The notes under the pieces are model-generated. The model was not told the DNA's origin and ran no database searches. It worked only from the letters and a program-made list of their open reading frames with translations. DNA of 64,000 nt from UBA4416 sp040386075 (lineage in GTDB: Bacteria; Bacteroidota; Bacteroidia; B-17B0; Aurantibacillaceae), in assembly GCA_040386075.1 (NCBI GenBank), contig JAZKGE010000047.1:1-64000 (forward strand), in the 5' to 3' direction. A program made the position numbers and the translations under genes. Below are positions 56,317-64,000 of the stretch, piece after piece (position 1 is the stretch's first letter; each line of letters starts with the position of its first letter).

Positions 56317-57657
56317 ATGAACATATCTAAGAAAGACATTAGTCCGTTAAATGCAGAACTAAGTATAACTTTAGCTCCAACAGATTATGAAGCAAAAGTA
56401 GAAAATGCGATCAAAAAAGTACAAAAACAAGCTGCGTTACCGGGTTTCAGACCAGGAAAAGTACCTGTGGGATTGATCAAAAAACAGCATGGTAAATCTA
56501 TTTTAGTAGATGAGATCAACAAAATATTAAACGAGACCTTATATAACTACATTAACGATAACAAGATCGAGATCTTAGGAAATCCAATGCCTAAAGAAGA
56601 CAACAAGATCGATTTTGACACACAAAAAGAGTGGACATTTAACTACGAATTAGGTTTAACCCCTCAGTTTGATGTGAAACTGGATAACAATCAATCTTTT
56701 GTATACAATACCGTTAAAATTGATGATGAGTTAGTAGAGAAATACCTGAAAGACGTTAAACGTAACTATGGAAAACCTTCTAATCCCGAAGTTGCTGAAG
56801 GAAAAGACGTATTATACATTGATATTGTTGAACTGGATGCAGATAATAACATTGTTGCTGGAGGTATTTTCAAATCAACCAGCATTGGTATCGATCGTTT
56901 AAAAAACGAAGCTGCCAAAGCTAAATTAACCGGAGCTAAAAAAGATGATAAGATCGTTATCAACGCAAACGAATTATATGATTCGGCAGTTGATAAATCG
57001 ATCTCTTTAGGTATTGATAAAGAAGTAGCAGAAAGCTTTAACTCTAACTTACAATTAACAGTTCGTAACATTGCCCGTATGGAAGATGCTGAATTGAACC
57101 AGGAGTTATTTGATAAATTATATGGTGCAGGTACTGTTAATTCTGAAGCTGAATTCAGAGAAAAGATCAAAGGAGAATTAGCGTTAATGTTTGCACAGGA
57201 TACAGACCGTAAGTTTGTTGAAACCGTTGAGAAAACATTAGTAGAAAAATTAAACATCACTTTACCGGATGACTTTTTAAAGCGTTGGTTAATGGCTGTA
57301 AACGAAAAACCGTTAACAAAAGAGCAGTTGGAAGCAGAATATCCTGCTTACGCAAAATCAATGCAATGGAAACTGATCGAGAACAAGATCATTAAAAACA
57401 ACAATATTGCTGTAACGGCTGACGAAGCAAAAGAAGAAGCAAGCAATTATGTACGTTCTCAGTTTGCACGTTACGGGCAGGTTCCTGACGAAACAGAAGT
57501 AGCTAAAATTGTTCAGGGTATTTTAACCAAAGAACAGGAAGCTCAAAAAATATTTGAAGGATTATACAGCAAAAAAGTATTGGACGTTTTAAAAACTTCT
57601 TGTAAATTAGAAACCAAAGAAGTGAGTTATAATGAGTTTTTTGGGATTAAAGACTAA
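56317..57657 (+). CDS. tig: Trigger factor (Tig), ribosome-associated chaperone
   Basis: The 446 residues comprise an N-terminal ribosome-binding domain with the signature GFRPGKVP (43-50), a central FKBP-like prolyl isomerase domain (about 155-250) that is divergent, and a C-terminal helical chaperone domain (about 260-446). The three-domain order and length are normal, and the protein starts MNISKKDISP. It has a strong consensus promoter, and the condensing-enzyme gene follows 42 bases later with no clear terminator, so read-through into the cluster is possible. Confidence 0.96.
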   Translation: MNISKKDISPLNAELSITLAPTDYEAKVENAIKKVQKQAALPGFRPGKVPVGLIKKQHGKSILVDEINKILNETLYNYINDNKIEILGNPMPKEDNKIDFDTQKEWTFNYELGLTPQFDVKLDNNQSFVYNTVKIDDELVEKYLKDVKRNYGKPSNPEVAEGKDVLYIDIVELDADNNIVAGGIFKSTSIGIDRLKNEAAKAKLTGAKKDDKIVINANELYDSAVDKSISLGIDKEVAESFNSNLQLTVRNIARMEDAELNQELFDKLYGAGTVNSEAEFREKIKGELALMFAQDTDRKFVETVEKTLVEKLNITLPDDFLKRWLMAVNEKPLTKEQLEAEYPAYAKSMQWKLIENKIIKNNNIAVTADEAKEEASNYVRSQFARYGQVPDETEVAKIVQGILTKEQEAQKIFEGLYSKKVLDVLKTSCKLETKEVSYNEFFGIKD

Positions 57658-57699
57658 ACAATAATTCTTTTAAACTGTTTAACCAACACACTGTCCATA

Positions 57700-58839
57700 A
57701 TGCAAGGAGTTTATATAACCAAGGCTGCCAAATTTTTACCCAACAACCCCATTTCAAATGATGATATGGAGGATTATCTTGGGATGATCGATGGCGTGCC
57801 ATCCAAAGGAAAGAGGCTTACTTTGCGCAATAACGGCATCAAAACCCGTTATTATTCATTAGATAAAGAAGGAAGATCAACGCATTCTAATGCACAGATG
57901 GCCGCTTTGGCCATTGAAAAATTAGCTGACGAGAATTTTAAAACGGAGGATATTGAATTATTGGCCTGCGGAACAGCATCGCCTGATAATCACATGCCAT
58001 CGCATGCCGTAATGGTACACGGCGAATTAAAAAATGGCAAACCTTTGGAATTAATTTCTCCATCGGGCTCTTGTTGCGCCAGCATGCAATCTTTAAAAAC
58101 AGGTTACTTATCTATTTTAGCAGGTAATACTAAAAATGCCGTCGTTACAGGCTCAGAAAAACTGTCTTCTTTTATGCTGGCCGAACATTTTGAAAAAGAA
58201 ACGGAACGCCTGGCAGAAATGGACCAAAATCCTATTATTGCTTTTGAAAAAGATTTTTTACGCTGGATGTTATCTGATGGTGCTGCAGCCTTATTGTTGC
58301 AGGACAAACCCCGCGCGAATTCAATCAATTTAAAAATTGAATGGATCGACATTCGTTCTTATGCTAATCAATTGGAAACCTGCATGTACGTAGGTTCCGA
58401 TAAGAATGAAGATGGAACGACCAAAGGCTGGAAAGAATTTACGCCCGATGAATGGTTGCAAAAATCGATCTTTTCATTCAAACAGGATACTAAATTATTA
58501 GGAAAAGAAATTGTCCCAACCGGTACAAAATATTTAAAAGAGATCTTAGACAAAAGAGGGTTTGATGTAACAACCATCGATTACTTTTTACCACATTTAT
58601 CATCAGAGTTCTTCCGTGCAAAAATTGCAGAAGAAATCCTAAAATATGATATTCAAATACCGCAGGAAAAATGGTTCACTAATTTAACAACCACTGGAAA
58701 CATAGGCTCTGCTTCTATTTTTATGATGGTAGAAGAATTAATGAATTCAGGAAAACTAAAAACCGGCCAAAAGATATTATTAATGGTTCCTGAAAGTGCG
58801 CGCTTTACATACGCCTACTGCCTGCTTACAGTTTGTTAG
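57700..58839 (+). CDS. Beta-ketoacyl-ACP synthase III-like condensing enzyme
   Basis: The 379 residues have a thiolase fold of the KAS III (FabH) type. The catalytic triad is visible as Cys126 (PSGSCCASM, preceded by a second Cys125), His299 (YFLPHLSSEF) and Asn334 (TTTGNIGSASI). The oxyanion and substrate region differs from housekeeping FabH: the usual GGTGxxR-type C-terminal wording is replaced by LMVPESARFTYAYCLLTV. It is the first gene of a tight cluster with DUF1702-like and BtrH-like genes, so it probably primes or extends a special acyl chain rather than general fatty acid synthesis. Confidence 0.9.
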   Translation: MQGVYITKAAKFLPNNPISNDDMEDYLGMIDGVPSKGKRLTLRNNGIKTRYYSLDKEGRSTHSNAQMAALAIEKLADENFKTEDIELLACGTASPDNHMPSHAVMVHGELKNGKPLELISPSGSCCASMQSLKTGYLSILAGNTKNAVVTGSEKLSSFMLAEHFEKETERLAEMDQNPIIAFEKDFLRWMLSDGAAALLLQDKPRANSINLKIEWIDIRSYANQLETCMYVGSDKNEDGTTKGWKEFTPDEWLQKSIFSFKQDTKLLGKEIVPTGTKYLKEILDKRGFDVTTIDYFLPHLSSEFFRAKIAEEILKYDIQIPQEKWFTNLTTTGNIGSASIFMMVEELMNSGKLKTGQKILLMVPESARFTYAYCLLTVC

Positions 58840-58864
58840 TTTTTAGCGATTAATACTACACAAG

Positions 58865-59740
58865 ATGGATTGTGAAAAAGAAATTTCTCTTAGAGTAGAA
58901 AAAATAAAAGGCATTTTTCAGTCGGCAAAGGAACTTGCTTCTACTGAGAAAGACCTTACGATCCTTATCAAACAACTCGACACTACGGAACACGAATACT
59001 GTTCCATCGCATACGAAGGTGCTTCGATGGGTATTGCTTTGAACGATCTTGAAAAACATGATACGTTGAGCGACTGGCGTTTATTTAACGACAAAGCCGG
59101 GATGCATGCTGCACAAACACATGCAGGTTTAGGGTGGGCAATAGCTCAGCTAAACAAACCGGTTTCGACATTACTCAAAACATTATCGCCTCTTTTACGA
59201 TTCAGGGTATTAGATGGCTGGGGGTATTATGATGGTATTTTCAGACAAAGAACCAGTATCAAAGCGCAAAAAATTTCTGAAAATATAGAAGCATGGATGC
59301 TTTCGGCATACGATCAGGGAATAGGCCGTAGTATATGGTACGCTTGTAAAGGAGATGTAAATAAAGTTCAGGAAATGATCTCTGCTTTCCCGATGGAACG
59401 TCGTCAATCTATGTGGGTTGGCATAGGTGTTGCCTGTTCATACGTAGGAGGTTGTGACGAAAATTTATTAAGATCGTTACCTGTAGTTGCAGGACATTAC
59501 CAGGATCAATTAGCTATTGGCACTGTGCTTGCCGCAAGAGCCCGTGCCCAAGCTCATGATATTACGGATGATGTTGAGTTGGCTTGCCACATTTGGTGTC
59601 ACCGATCTGCTAAAGAGGCCATGTTGTTATCCGTAAAAGCAGAACCGGCATCTTATGAAAATGTAAATGATTGTTACGCGTTATGGCTATCACAAATACA
59701 ACAAGCTTTAACAAGTACCGAGAATATAAACAAACTATAA
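58865..59740 (+). CDS. DUF1702-like protein
   Basis: The 291-residue, mostly helical protein lacks a signal peptide. The wording YEGASMGIALNDL, DWRLFNDKAGMHAAQTHAGLGWAIAQL, DGWGYYDGIFRQR and YDQGIGRSIWYACKGD, then MWVGIGVACSYVGGCDE, matches what I remember of the DUF1702 family. That family has been noted beside enediyne-type polyketide genes, but its role is not known. Repeated Gly and aromatic positions and a conserved RARAQAH suggest an enzyme or scaffold. It starts 25 bases after the condensing-enzyme gene and one base before the next gene. The family assignment is from memory of pattern, not a search. Confidence 0.72.
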   Translation: MDCEKEISLRVEKIKGIFQSAKELASTEKDLTILIKQLDTTEHEYCSIAYEGASMGIALNDLEKHDTLSDWRLFNDKAGMHAAQTHAGLGWAIAQLNKPVSTLLKTLSPLLRFRVLDGWGYYDGIFRQRTSIKAQKISENIEAWMLSAYDQGIGRSIWYACKGDVNKVQEMISAFPMERRQSMWVGIGVACSYVGGCDENLLRSLPVVAGHYQDQLAIGTVLAARARAQAHDITDDVELACHIWCHRSAKEAMLLSVKAEPASYENVNDCYALWLSQIQQALTSTENINKL

Positions 59741-59741
59741 A

Positions 59742-60140
59742 ATGAAAAAAGAAGATCTTCCACAGGATAAATCGGCATTATCGCACATGACACGCGAGTT
59801 GTGTTATGTGAAAGATAAAGATGGAAAATACAGCACTGACCTTAGTACAGGTTGGGAAGTAAAAAAAGATGCCTTAGACAACGCCTGGGAAGATATTAAT
59901 GAACGCATCAATGAAGCTGCTCTTGCCGTAAAGAATGGAGAGAAGAGTCCGGTTTTATATTTTATGGAATTACGTTTAATGGATCTTAATTTACTGGCAA
60001 GCTTTACAGGCTTTTGGAGATTTAATATCAAGCGTCATTTTAAACCTGAAGTATTTAAAAATTTAAATGAAAAAAAACTGGCTACCTACGCAAAAGCATT
60101 TGATATTACGATTGACGAACTTAAGAACTTTAAAGGATAA
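59742..60140 (+). CDS. Small helical protein of unknown function in the condensing-enzyme/BtrH cluster
   Basis: The 132 residues are predominantly helical. The C-terminal part (about 75-130, PVLYFMELRLMDLNLLASFTG, then RHFKPEVFKNLNEKKLATYAKAFDITIDELKNF) has the length and spacing of an Xre-like helix-turn-helix, though its recognition helix lacks the usual Ser/Thr-Gln pattern. No function was recognised. It lies one base after the DUF1702-like gene and two before the BtrH-like gene. It may be a regulator or a structural partner. Confidence 0.7.
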   Translation: MKKEDLPQDKSALSHMTRELCYVKDKDGKYSTDLSTGWEVKKDALDNAWEDINERINEAALAVKNGEKSPVLYFMELRLMDLNLLASFTGFWRFNIKRHFKPEVFKNLNEKKLATYAKAFDITIDELKNFKG

Positions 60141-60142
60141 TT

Positions 60143-61153
60143 TTGGAAAAACAGTTTAAACATATTCAGGCCGCTCATTGCGAAAACGGTGTAGCTACCA
60201 GCTTATTAAGATACCATGGTTTGGATTTCATGACTGAGCCTTTGGTGTTTGGACTTGGTTCAGGTATTTTTTATTTACACATTCCTTTTTTACAGATCAG
60301 CGGTGGGCCTGCTATTTCATATCGCGGGATGCCCGGATGGATATTTAGCAGAGCCAGTAAATTATTAGGTATAAAAGTTAATCGCAAAAAATTCAATAGC
60401 GAAAAAGAAGCATACGATTACTTAAATCAACAAATACAATTAGGCAACCCGGTTGGATGCCAGGTAGGCGTTTTTAATTTACCGTATTTTCCACCTGAGT
60501 ATCGTTTCCATTTCAATGCACACAACATTGTTGTTTATGGGAAAGAGAACGGACAGTATTTAGTAAGTGATCCTGTCATGGAAACCGTAACTAAATTATC
60601 TGAAGAAGATATGGTAAAAGTGCGTTTTGCAAAAGGACCCTTGGCACCAAAAGGACATGTATATTATCCCGAAAATGTAAAACACGTTACCAAAGAACAA
60701 ATACAAAAAGCAATTCCCAAAGCCATTAAACGCACTACATTTGAAATGCTGAGTTTACCCGGACCAATGGTAGGTGCTAAAGGAATTCATTACACCGCAA
60801 ATCATATTCGCAAGTGGAGAGATAAATTAGGTCCGCGTAAAGCGGGTTTGTATCTGGGACAAATTGTGCGTATGCAGGAAGAGATTGGAACCGGTGGTGG
60901 TGGATTTCGTTTTTTATATGCAGCATTTTTAGAAGAAGCCAGTAATTACACAAACAATGATCAATTGTTAAAGATCTCGGATGAGTTTACAAAGGCAGGT
61001 GATTTGTGGCGCGCAAGTGCTATACACATGGGTCGTATTTACAAAGGTAGATTGAACGAGCAAAAAGATTTTGAAGAAAGTGCTGATATGCTTGATGAAA
61101 TTTCGGAAATAGAAAAGGCAGCTTTTAAGGAGTTAAGGAAAATTAAGTTTTAG
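60143..61153 (+). CDS. BtrH-like papain-fold acyltransferase (BtrH_N plus DUF4872-like)
   Basis: The 336 residues start at TTG. The N-terminal part follows the BtrH_N pattern: AAHCENGVATSLLRYHG, with Cys13 as the probable nucleophile, then FGLGSGIFY, a later NAHNIVVYG (His127) and VSDP (Asp143), giving a papain-like Cys-His-Asp triad. The C-terminal 150 residues are helical and DUF4872-like. BtrH moves an acyl chain from an acyl carrier protein to an amine during butirosin synthesis. This protein may likewise transfer a chain built by the upstream condensing enzyme. No carrier protein is encoded in the window. Confidence 0.85.
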   Translation: MEKQFKHIQAAHCENGVATSLLRYHGLDFMTEPLVFGLGSGIFYLHIPFLQISGGPAISYRGMPGWIFSRASKLLGIKVNRKKFNSEKEAYDYLNQQIQLGNPVGCQVGVFNLPYFPPEYRFHFNAHNIVVYGKENGQYLVSDPVMETVTKLSEEDMVKVRFAKGPLAPKGHVYYPENVKHVTKEQIQKAIPKAIKRTTFEMLSLPGPMVGAKGIHYTANHIRKWRDKLGPRKAGLYLGQIVRMQEEIGTGGGGFRFLYAAFLEEASNYTNNDQLLKISDEFTKAGDLWRASAIHMGRIYKGRLNEQKDFEESADMLDEISEIEKAAFKELRKIKF

Positions 61154-61172
61154 TTTTTAAGAGATCACGTTT

Positions 61173-61260
61173 GTCATCCTAAACTGTTACCCTGAGTTTG
61201 TCAGTTCGAGCGATCCCGATAGCTATCGAGACGAGAACCGAAGGGAGAGAAGCATCAATC
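61173..61260. repeat. Palindromic intergenic repeat (GTCATCCT...CTATCG family)
   Basis: The segment contains a perfect 12-base palindrome (CGATAGCTATCG, 61217-61228 approximately) flanked by GTTCGAGCGATC and AGACGAGAAC, which pair imperfectly. The start, GTCATCCTAAACTG, resembles common Bacteroidota intergenic repeats. It lies between the BtrH-like gene and the lipoprotein gene and holds no reading frame. Confidence 0.6.
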
Positions 61261-61335
61261 CTTAATATATGTTAATGACAGGTTACAAAATAACGTTTGA
61301 TGTAATCAATCATTAAACCATAAAATATAACCACT

Positions 61336-61809
61336 ATGAAAACCTCAATCAAAATCATTGCCGCTTCTATCGCTTTAGCATTTACTATCACATCTTGTAC
61401 GGATGACACGCATGCCTTCATTCAAAAAATAGAGGCTACTCAAACAGAATTAAAGCAACAGGACTCTCTTCTAATGTCTTACCGTTCCGAGCTTTCGTCA
61501 GTCATGTTTACCGACACTACAGCTAAAAGCACTAATCCTGACGATAGTTTATTCAACAATCTTTCTCAAAAGATCAATCCATTAATTACACGTTTGGAAT
61601 TAATGATCGAAAAAAATAAAGGCTTAGTTGAACAGGTAAAAACCAATACCGGAGATGCCAAGGAAGTGGAGAAAGAGTATGCAGCACATGTGGATGAACT
61701 GGAACTCATGAAACCCGAAATTGCAGCCGCAAAAAGCGATTACGAAAAACTGGTAGCAGAAGTTGACGAGGCTTTTAAAAGCCTTGGAGATACAACGAAG
61801 GCGAAGTAG
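61336..61809 (+). CDS. Coiled-coil lipoprotein of unknown function
   Basis: The 157 residues begin with a lipoprotein signal (MKTSIKIIAASIALAFTITS followed by Cys21). The mature part is a single long helical coiled coil (about 25-150, with heptad-like Leu/Ile spacing and alternating Lys/Glu). No family was recognised. It resembles small envelope lipoproteins. It stands alone between two palindromic repeats. Confidence 0.75.
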   Translation: MKTSIKIIAASIALAFTITSCTDDTHAFIQKIEATQTELKQQDSLLMSYRSELSSVMFTDTTAKSTNPDDSLFNNLSQKINPLITRLELMIEKNKGLVEQVKTNTGDAKEVEKEYAAHVDELELMKPEIAAAKSDYEKLVAEVDEAFKSLGDTTKAK

Positions 61810-61811
61810 CA

Positions 61812-61893
61812 CGTCATTGCGAGGAGGGACGACGAAGCAATCTCAAACTAAGAAAACCATGTATGAGATTGCTTCACTTCGTTCACAATGACG
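61812..61893. repeat. Palindromic intergenic repeat between convergent genes (CGTCATTGCGAGG family)
   Basis: The left arm (61812 onward: CGTCATTGCGAGGAGGGACG, continuing to AAGCAATCTCA) and the inverted right arm (TGAGATTGCTTCACTTCGTT, then CACAATGACG, ending at 61893) match at both ends around AACTAAGAAAACCATGTA. It separates the convergent lipoprotein gene and T9SS gene and could serve as a bidirectional terminator. Confidence 0.75.
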
Positions 61894-61897
61894 AACA

Positions 61898-64000
61898 CTA
61901 TTTACTCAAAATAATTTTCTCTCGTTTTACGACATGATCATTCTGATACACATTCACAAAGTAAATGCCGTTAGAGAAATTTTCTAAATGTAATGTATGA
62001 GAAACATTACTTGGAGTTTCGCTTAATAATACTTGCCCTGTAATAGAAACAACTTCTATGTTTTGTAATTGTGTTGTTGAATTAATAGTCAATAACCCAT
62101 TCGTTGGGTTAGGACTTATTGAAATAGTGTTTGCATTTAACTCCTGTAAACCAACGCTTGCACCCATCGCTAATAATGTTGATGTTCCTGATGTTAAAGG
62201 AATAATTGTACCCGAAGCATTTGACCGATTGGCCTGAGAGATCGCCAAATTCAAAACCTGATCATTTGTTAAAGTAGATTTGATCTGGTAATGTAACGTA
62301 GCTATTTTACCATAACCACTTACATTATTGCTTACTGTATGTGTTGTGGCTGTATATATTTTACTATTTGTAAAATCCATTTTTCTAAAATCTAAATTTT
62401 GTCCGGCATCTAAAAACGAATTTTGATATTCGATATAAATATTATTTGTCTCTATTAATGTGTTATCAAAATCAACTGTGAATGCAATGCCGTTGATATT
62501 ATTAATACTGGTAGTTGCGTCTCCTAAGTAAATGGATGCTGTTCCCCAAGTTCCTTTCGCAACAGCAGATTGATCAGGGATAATACTTAATTGCACATTA
62601 ACTGTATTTGTTTCTACGGGCTTAAATGTATGAGTTAAACCATAGTTATTGTAAATTGCCAGAGTATCATTATCATTAATTGTTCCATCTCCATTACAGT
62701 CACTATGATTTAAATTCTTACCATTCGTGATAGTGCCGCTCCAGCTATTGGCAAAATAAGGTTGCCAGCTATTACTGATTGTTGCTCTTGGAGCGCCGGT
62801 TTGTGTATAATGCAATCCTAGTTCCAATACATCTAAATTGTCAGCTACACCATCGCTGTTGGCATCACCCGGCCAAACATGCCGATCTATTACTTTCATC
62901 CATACACCCTTACTATCGGTAGCAACAACCGCAAGTGTATCAGATATTTCAATGGCATTTGGAGCTGCTACAGAAGATAAGCCTATCGATGTCCAATTAT
63001 TTCCATTATCTGTAGAAGAATATATTCCCGAAAAGGCCCCCGCAAACACTTCGGAACCATACATTGCAACAGAATAAATAATAGTACCTGCAGGAGGCAA
63101 GCCTGGATAATAACCTATTGCATTCCAGGTAACTCCATTGTCTGATGATTTATACATTGATCCATTCCAAAGTCCATCGCCAACAACGTATAATTCATTA
63201 GCGTTTCCTGTGATATCGTAAATTTGAGTAAAAGACATCATGTTACCATTAATATTATTCACAGCATTCCAACTAATTCCATTATCAGTAGATAAATATA
63301 ATGAAGCATAATTGTTTGAGGACATACTTAATAAATTAGTTCCGCTTTTAACCAGCTTGGTTGGGGTAAAACTGGTGGATGAAAGCAAGGACCAACTCGC
63401 TCCAGAATCATTTGATATGTAGATTCCATTTTGACCAGAGGCATAAATAGTTGCGCCGTATGCAGTTAAATAGTTAGCTGAATTTGCCGGCAAACTGTTC
63501 ACCAAATTCCAGTTGTTCCCATTATTATTGGTTGAATAAATATTACCGCTGCAAGCTGCGAATACTGCTCCCCCACTTTCTACAATTGATGAAGCTATGT
63601 CATAAAATTGCATAAAGTTACTTGTATAATATGGCAAGCCATTATTGCAGCTCTTCCAGTTTTGTCCGTAATCCGAAGAAACATACATTCCACCACTGCC
63701 TACCGAAGTAAAAATAGTATTACCAATTTTTTTAATGCAATGTGCATTTGTACTTGGTATACCGGTACTTGAATTATTCCAGGCGGATCCTGAGTTAGCA
63801 GAATAAAACACACCAATGTCTGTTCCAGCAAAAAAATCACTGCCATTTGAAAACAATGAGTAAACATTTAAACTGAATAAGCCATTGTTCATACTAAACC
63901 AATTACTGCCCGAATTAGTACTATAAAAAATCCCGCCTCCATTTGTTGTTGCATAAATGGTACCTCCTGCGGCTGCTATAGAGTTTACAGATGTATTTGT
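61898..64000 (-). CDS. Secreted BNR-repeat protein with dockerin-like and cohesin-like regions and T9SS sorting domain (5' part outside window)
   Basis: An ATG at 63892 is present, but the frame stays open for 36 more codons to the window edge (ending with NGGGIFYSTNSGSNWFS), so the real start lies outside. BNR/Asp-box repeats (SxNxGxxW) fill about the first 360 visible residues. Two calcium-binding dockerin-type loops follow: DANSDGVADNLDVLELG and DCNGDGTINDNDTLAIYN. Next comes a cohesin-like beta-sandwich (NVQLSIIPDQSAVAKGTWG through about 140 residues), then a C-terminal T9SS type A sorting domain (SISPNPTNGLLTI ... NFSNGIYFVNV). It is probably a surface or released adhesin-like protein. 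The gene is partial. Confidence 0.85.
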   Translation of the reverse strand, partial: TNTSVNSIAAAGGTIYATTNGGGIFYSTNSGSNWFSMNNGLFSLNVYSLFSNGSDFFAGTDIGVFYSANSGSAWNNSSTGIPSTNAHCIKKIGNTIFTSVGSGGMYVSSDYGQNWKSCNNGLPYYTSNFMQFYDIASSIVESGGAVFAACSGNIYSTNNNGNNWNLVNSLPANSANYLTAYGATIYASGQNGIYISNDSGASWSLLSSTSFTPTKLVKSGTNLLSMSSNNYASLYLSTDNGISWNAVNNINGNMMSFTQIYDITGNANELYVVGDGLWNGSMYKSSDNGVTWNAIGYYPGLPPAGTIIYSVAMYGSEVFAGAFSGIYSSTDNGNNWTSIGLSSVAAPNAIEISDTLAVVATDSKGVWMKVIDRHVWPGDANSDGVADNLDVLELGLHYTQTGAPRATISNSWQPYFANSWSGTITNGKNLNHSDCNGDGTINDNDTLAIYNNYGLTHTFKPVETNTVNVQLSIIPDQSAVAKGTWGTASIYLGDATTSINNINGIAFTVDFDNTLIETNNIYIEYQNSFLDAGQNLDFRKMDFTNSKIYTATTHTVSNNVSGYGKIATLHYQIKSTLTNDQVLNLAISQANRSNASGTIIPLTSGTSTLLAMGASVGLQELNANTISISPNPTNGLLTINSTTQLQNIEVVSITGQVLLSETPSNVSHTLHLENFSNGIYFVNVYQNDHVVKREKIILSK

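Noticed and set aside
56766..57260. 164-codon minus-strand open frame inside tig
   Set aside because: It is antisense to a clear trigger factor. Its Ser/Leu/Pro-rich content is what the reverse strand of an AT-rich Lys/Asn gene gives.

Overview
The window is from a low-GC member of the Bacteroidota, outside the gut Bacteroides group. Several features point there: many secreted proteins ending in type IX secretion (T9SS) sorting domains, TonB-dependent receptors with a carboxypeptidase-regulatory-like N-terminal domain, a short NuoG, IcmF, TPR-SpoIIE phosphatases, and promoters of the form TTG-N18/19-TAnnTTTG with few Shine-Dalgarno sequences. The species cannot be read from the sequence. No tRNA, rRNA, CRISPR array or insertion sequence was seen.

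Layout. 1-8196 (minus strand): respiratory complex I genes in the order nuoA-B-C-D-E-F-[tonB-like]-G-H-I-J, with nuoJ running off the left edge. 8434-11658: a large secreted BNR-repeat/PKD protein. 11821-14672: yidC, then greA with a HIT-family gene. 14751-24094: a three-gene surface module made of a TonB-dependent receptor, a 1504-residue exported protein and a PorV/PorQ-like barrel. 24393-27151: a lysine-rich secreted protein, dCMP deaminase and typA. 27327-30416 (plus): a seven-haem TPR lipoprotein and aroB. 30413-34441: two TPR/SpoIIE-type phosphatases. 34504-40940: an SRPBCC/GyrI-like protein, an unknown exported protein, the fused mutase IcmF and a small membrane protein. 41226-47119 (plus): an M16 peptidase, an HD-CoaD fusion, a T9SS subtilase and an FRG-domain protein. 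47157-51519: another T9SS protein, purB and a glycosyltransferase. 51562-55939: an MBOAT O-acyltransferase with two SGNH proteins, probably a polysaccharide acetylation unit. 56317-61153 (plus): trigger factor, then a tightly packed four-gene cluster (KAS III-like, DUF1702-like, a small helical protein, BtrH-like acyltransferase). The window ends with a coiled-coil lipoprotein and a partial T9SS dockerin/cohesin-like protein.

The best candidate for an undescribed system is the four-gene cluster at 57700-61153, which looks like a compact condensing-enzyme plus acyl-transfer pathway. Other notable points are a TonB-like gene inserted exactly between nuoF and nuoG, an HD-CoaD fusion, a SpoIIE phosphatase whose signal peptide has no ordinary start codon, and at least five different families of imperfect palindromic intergenic repeats, one of which supplies a gene's stop codon.
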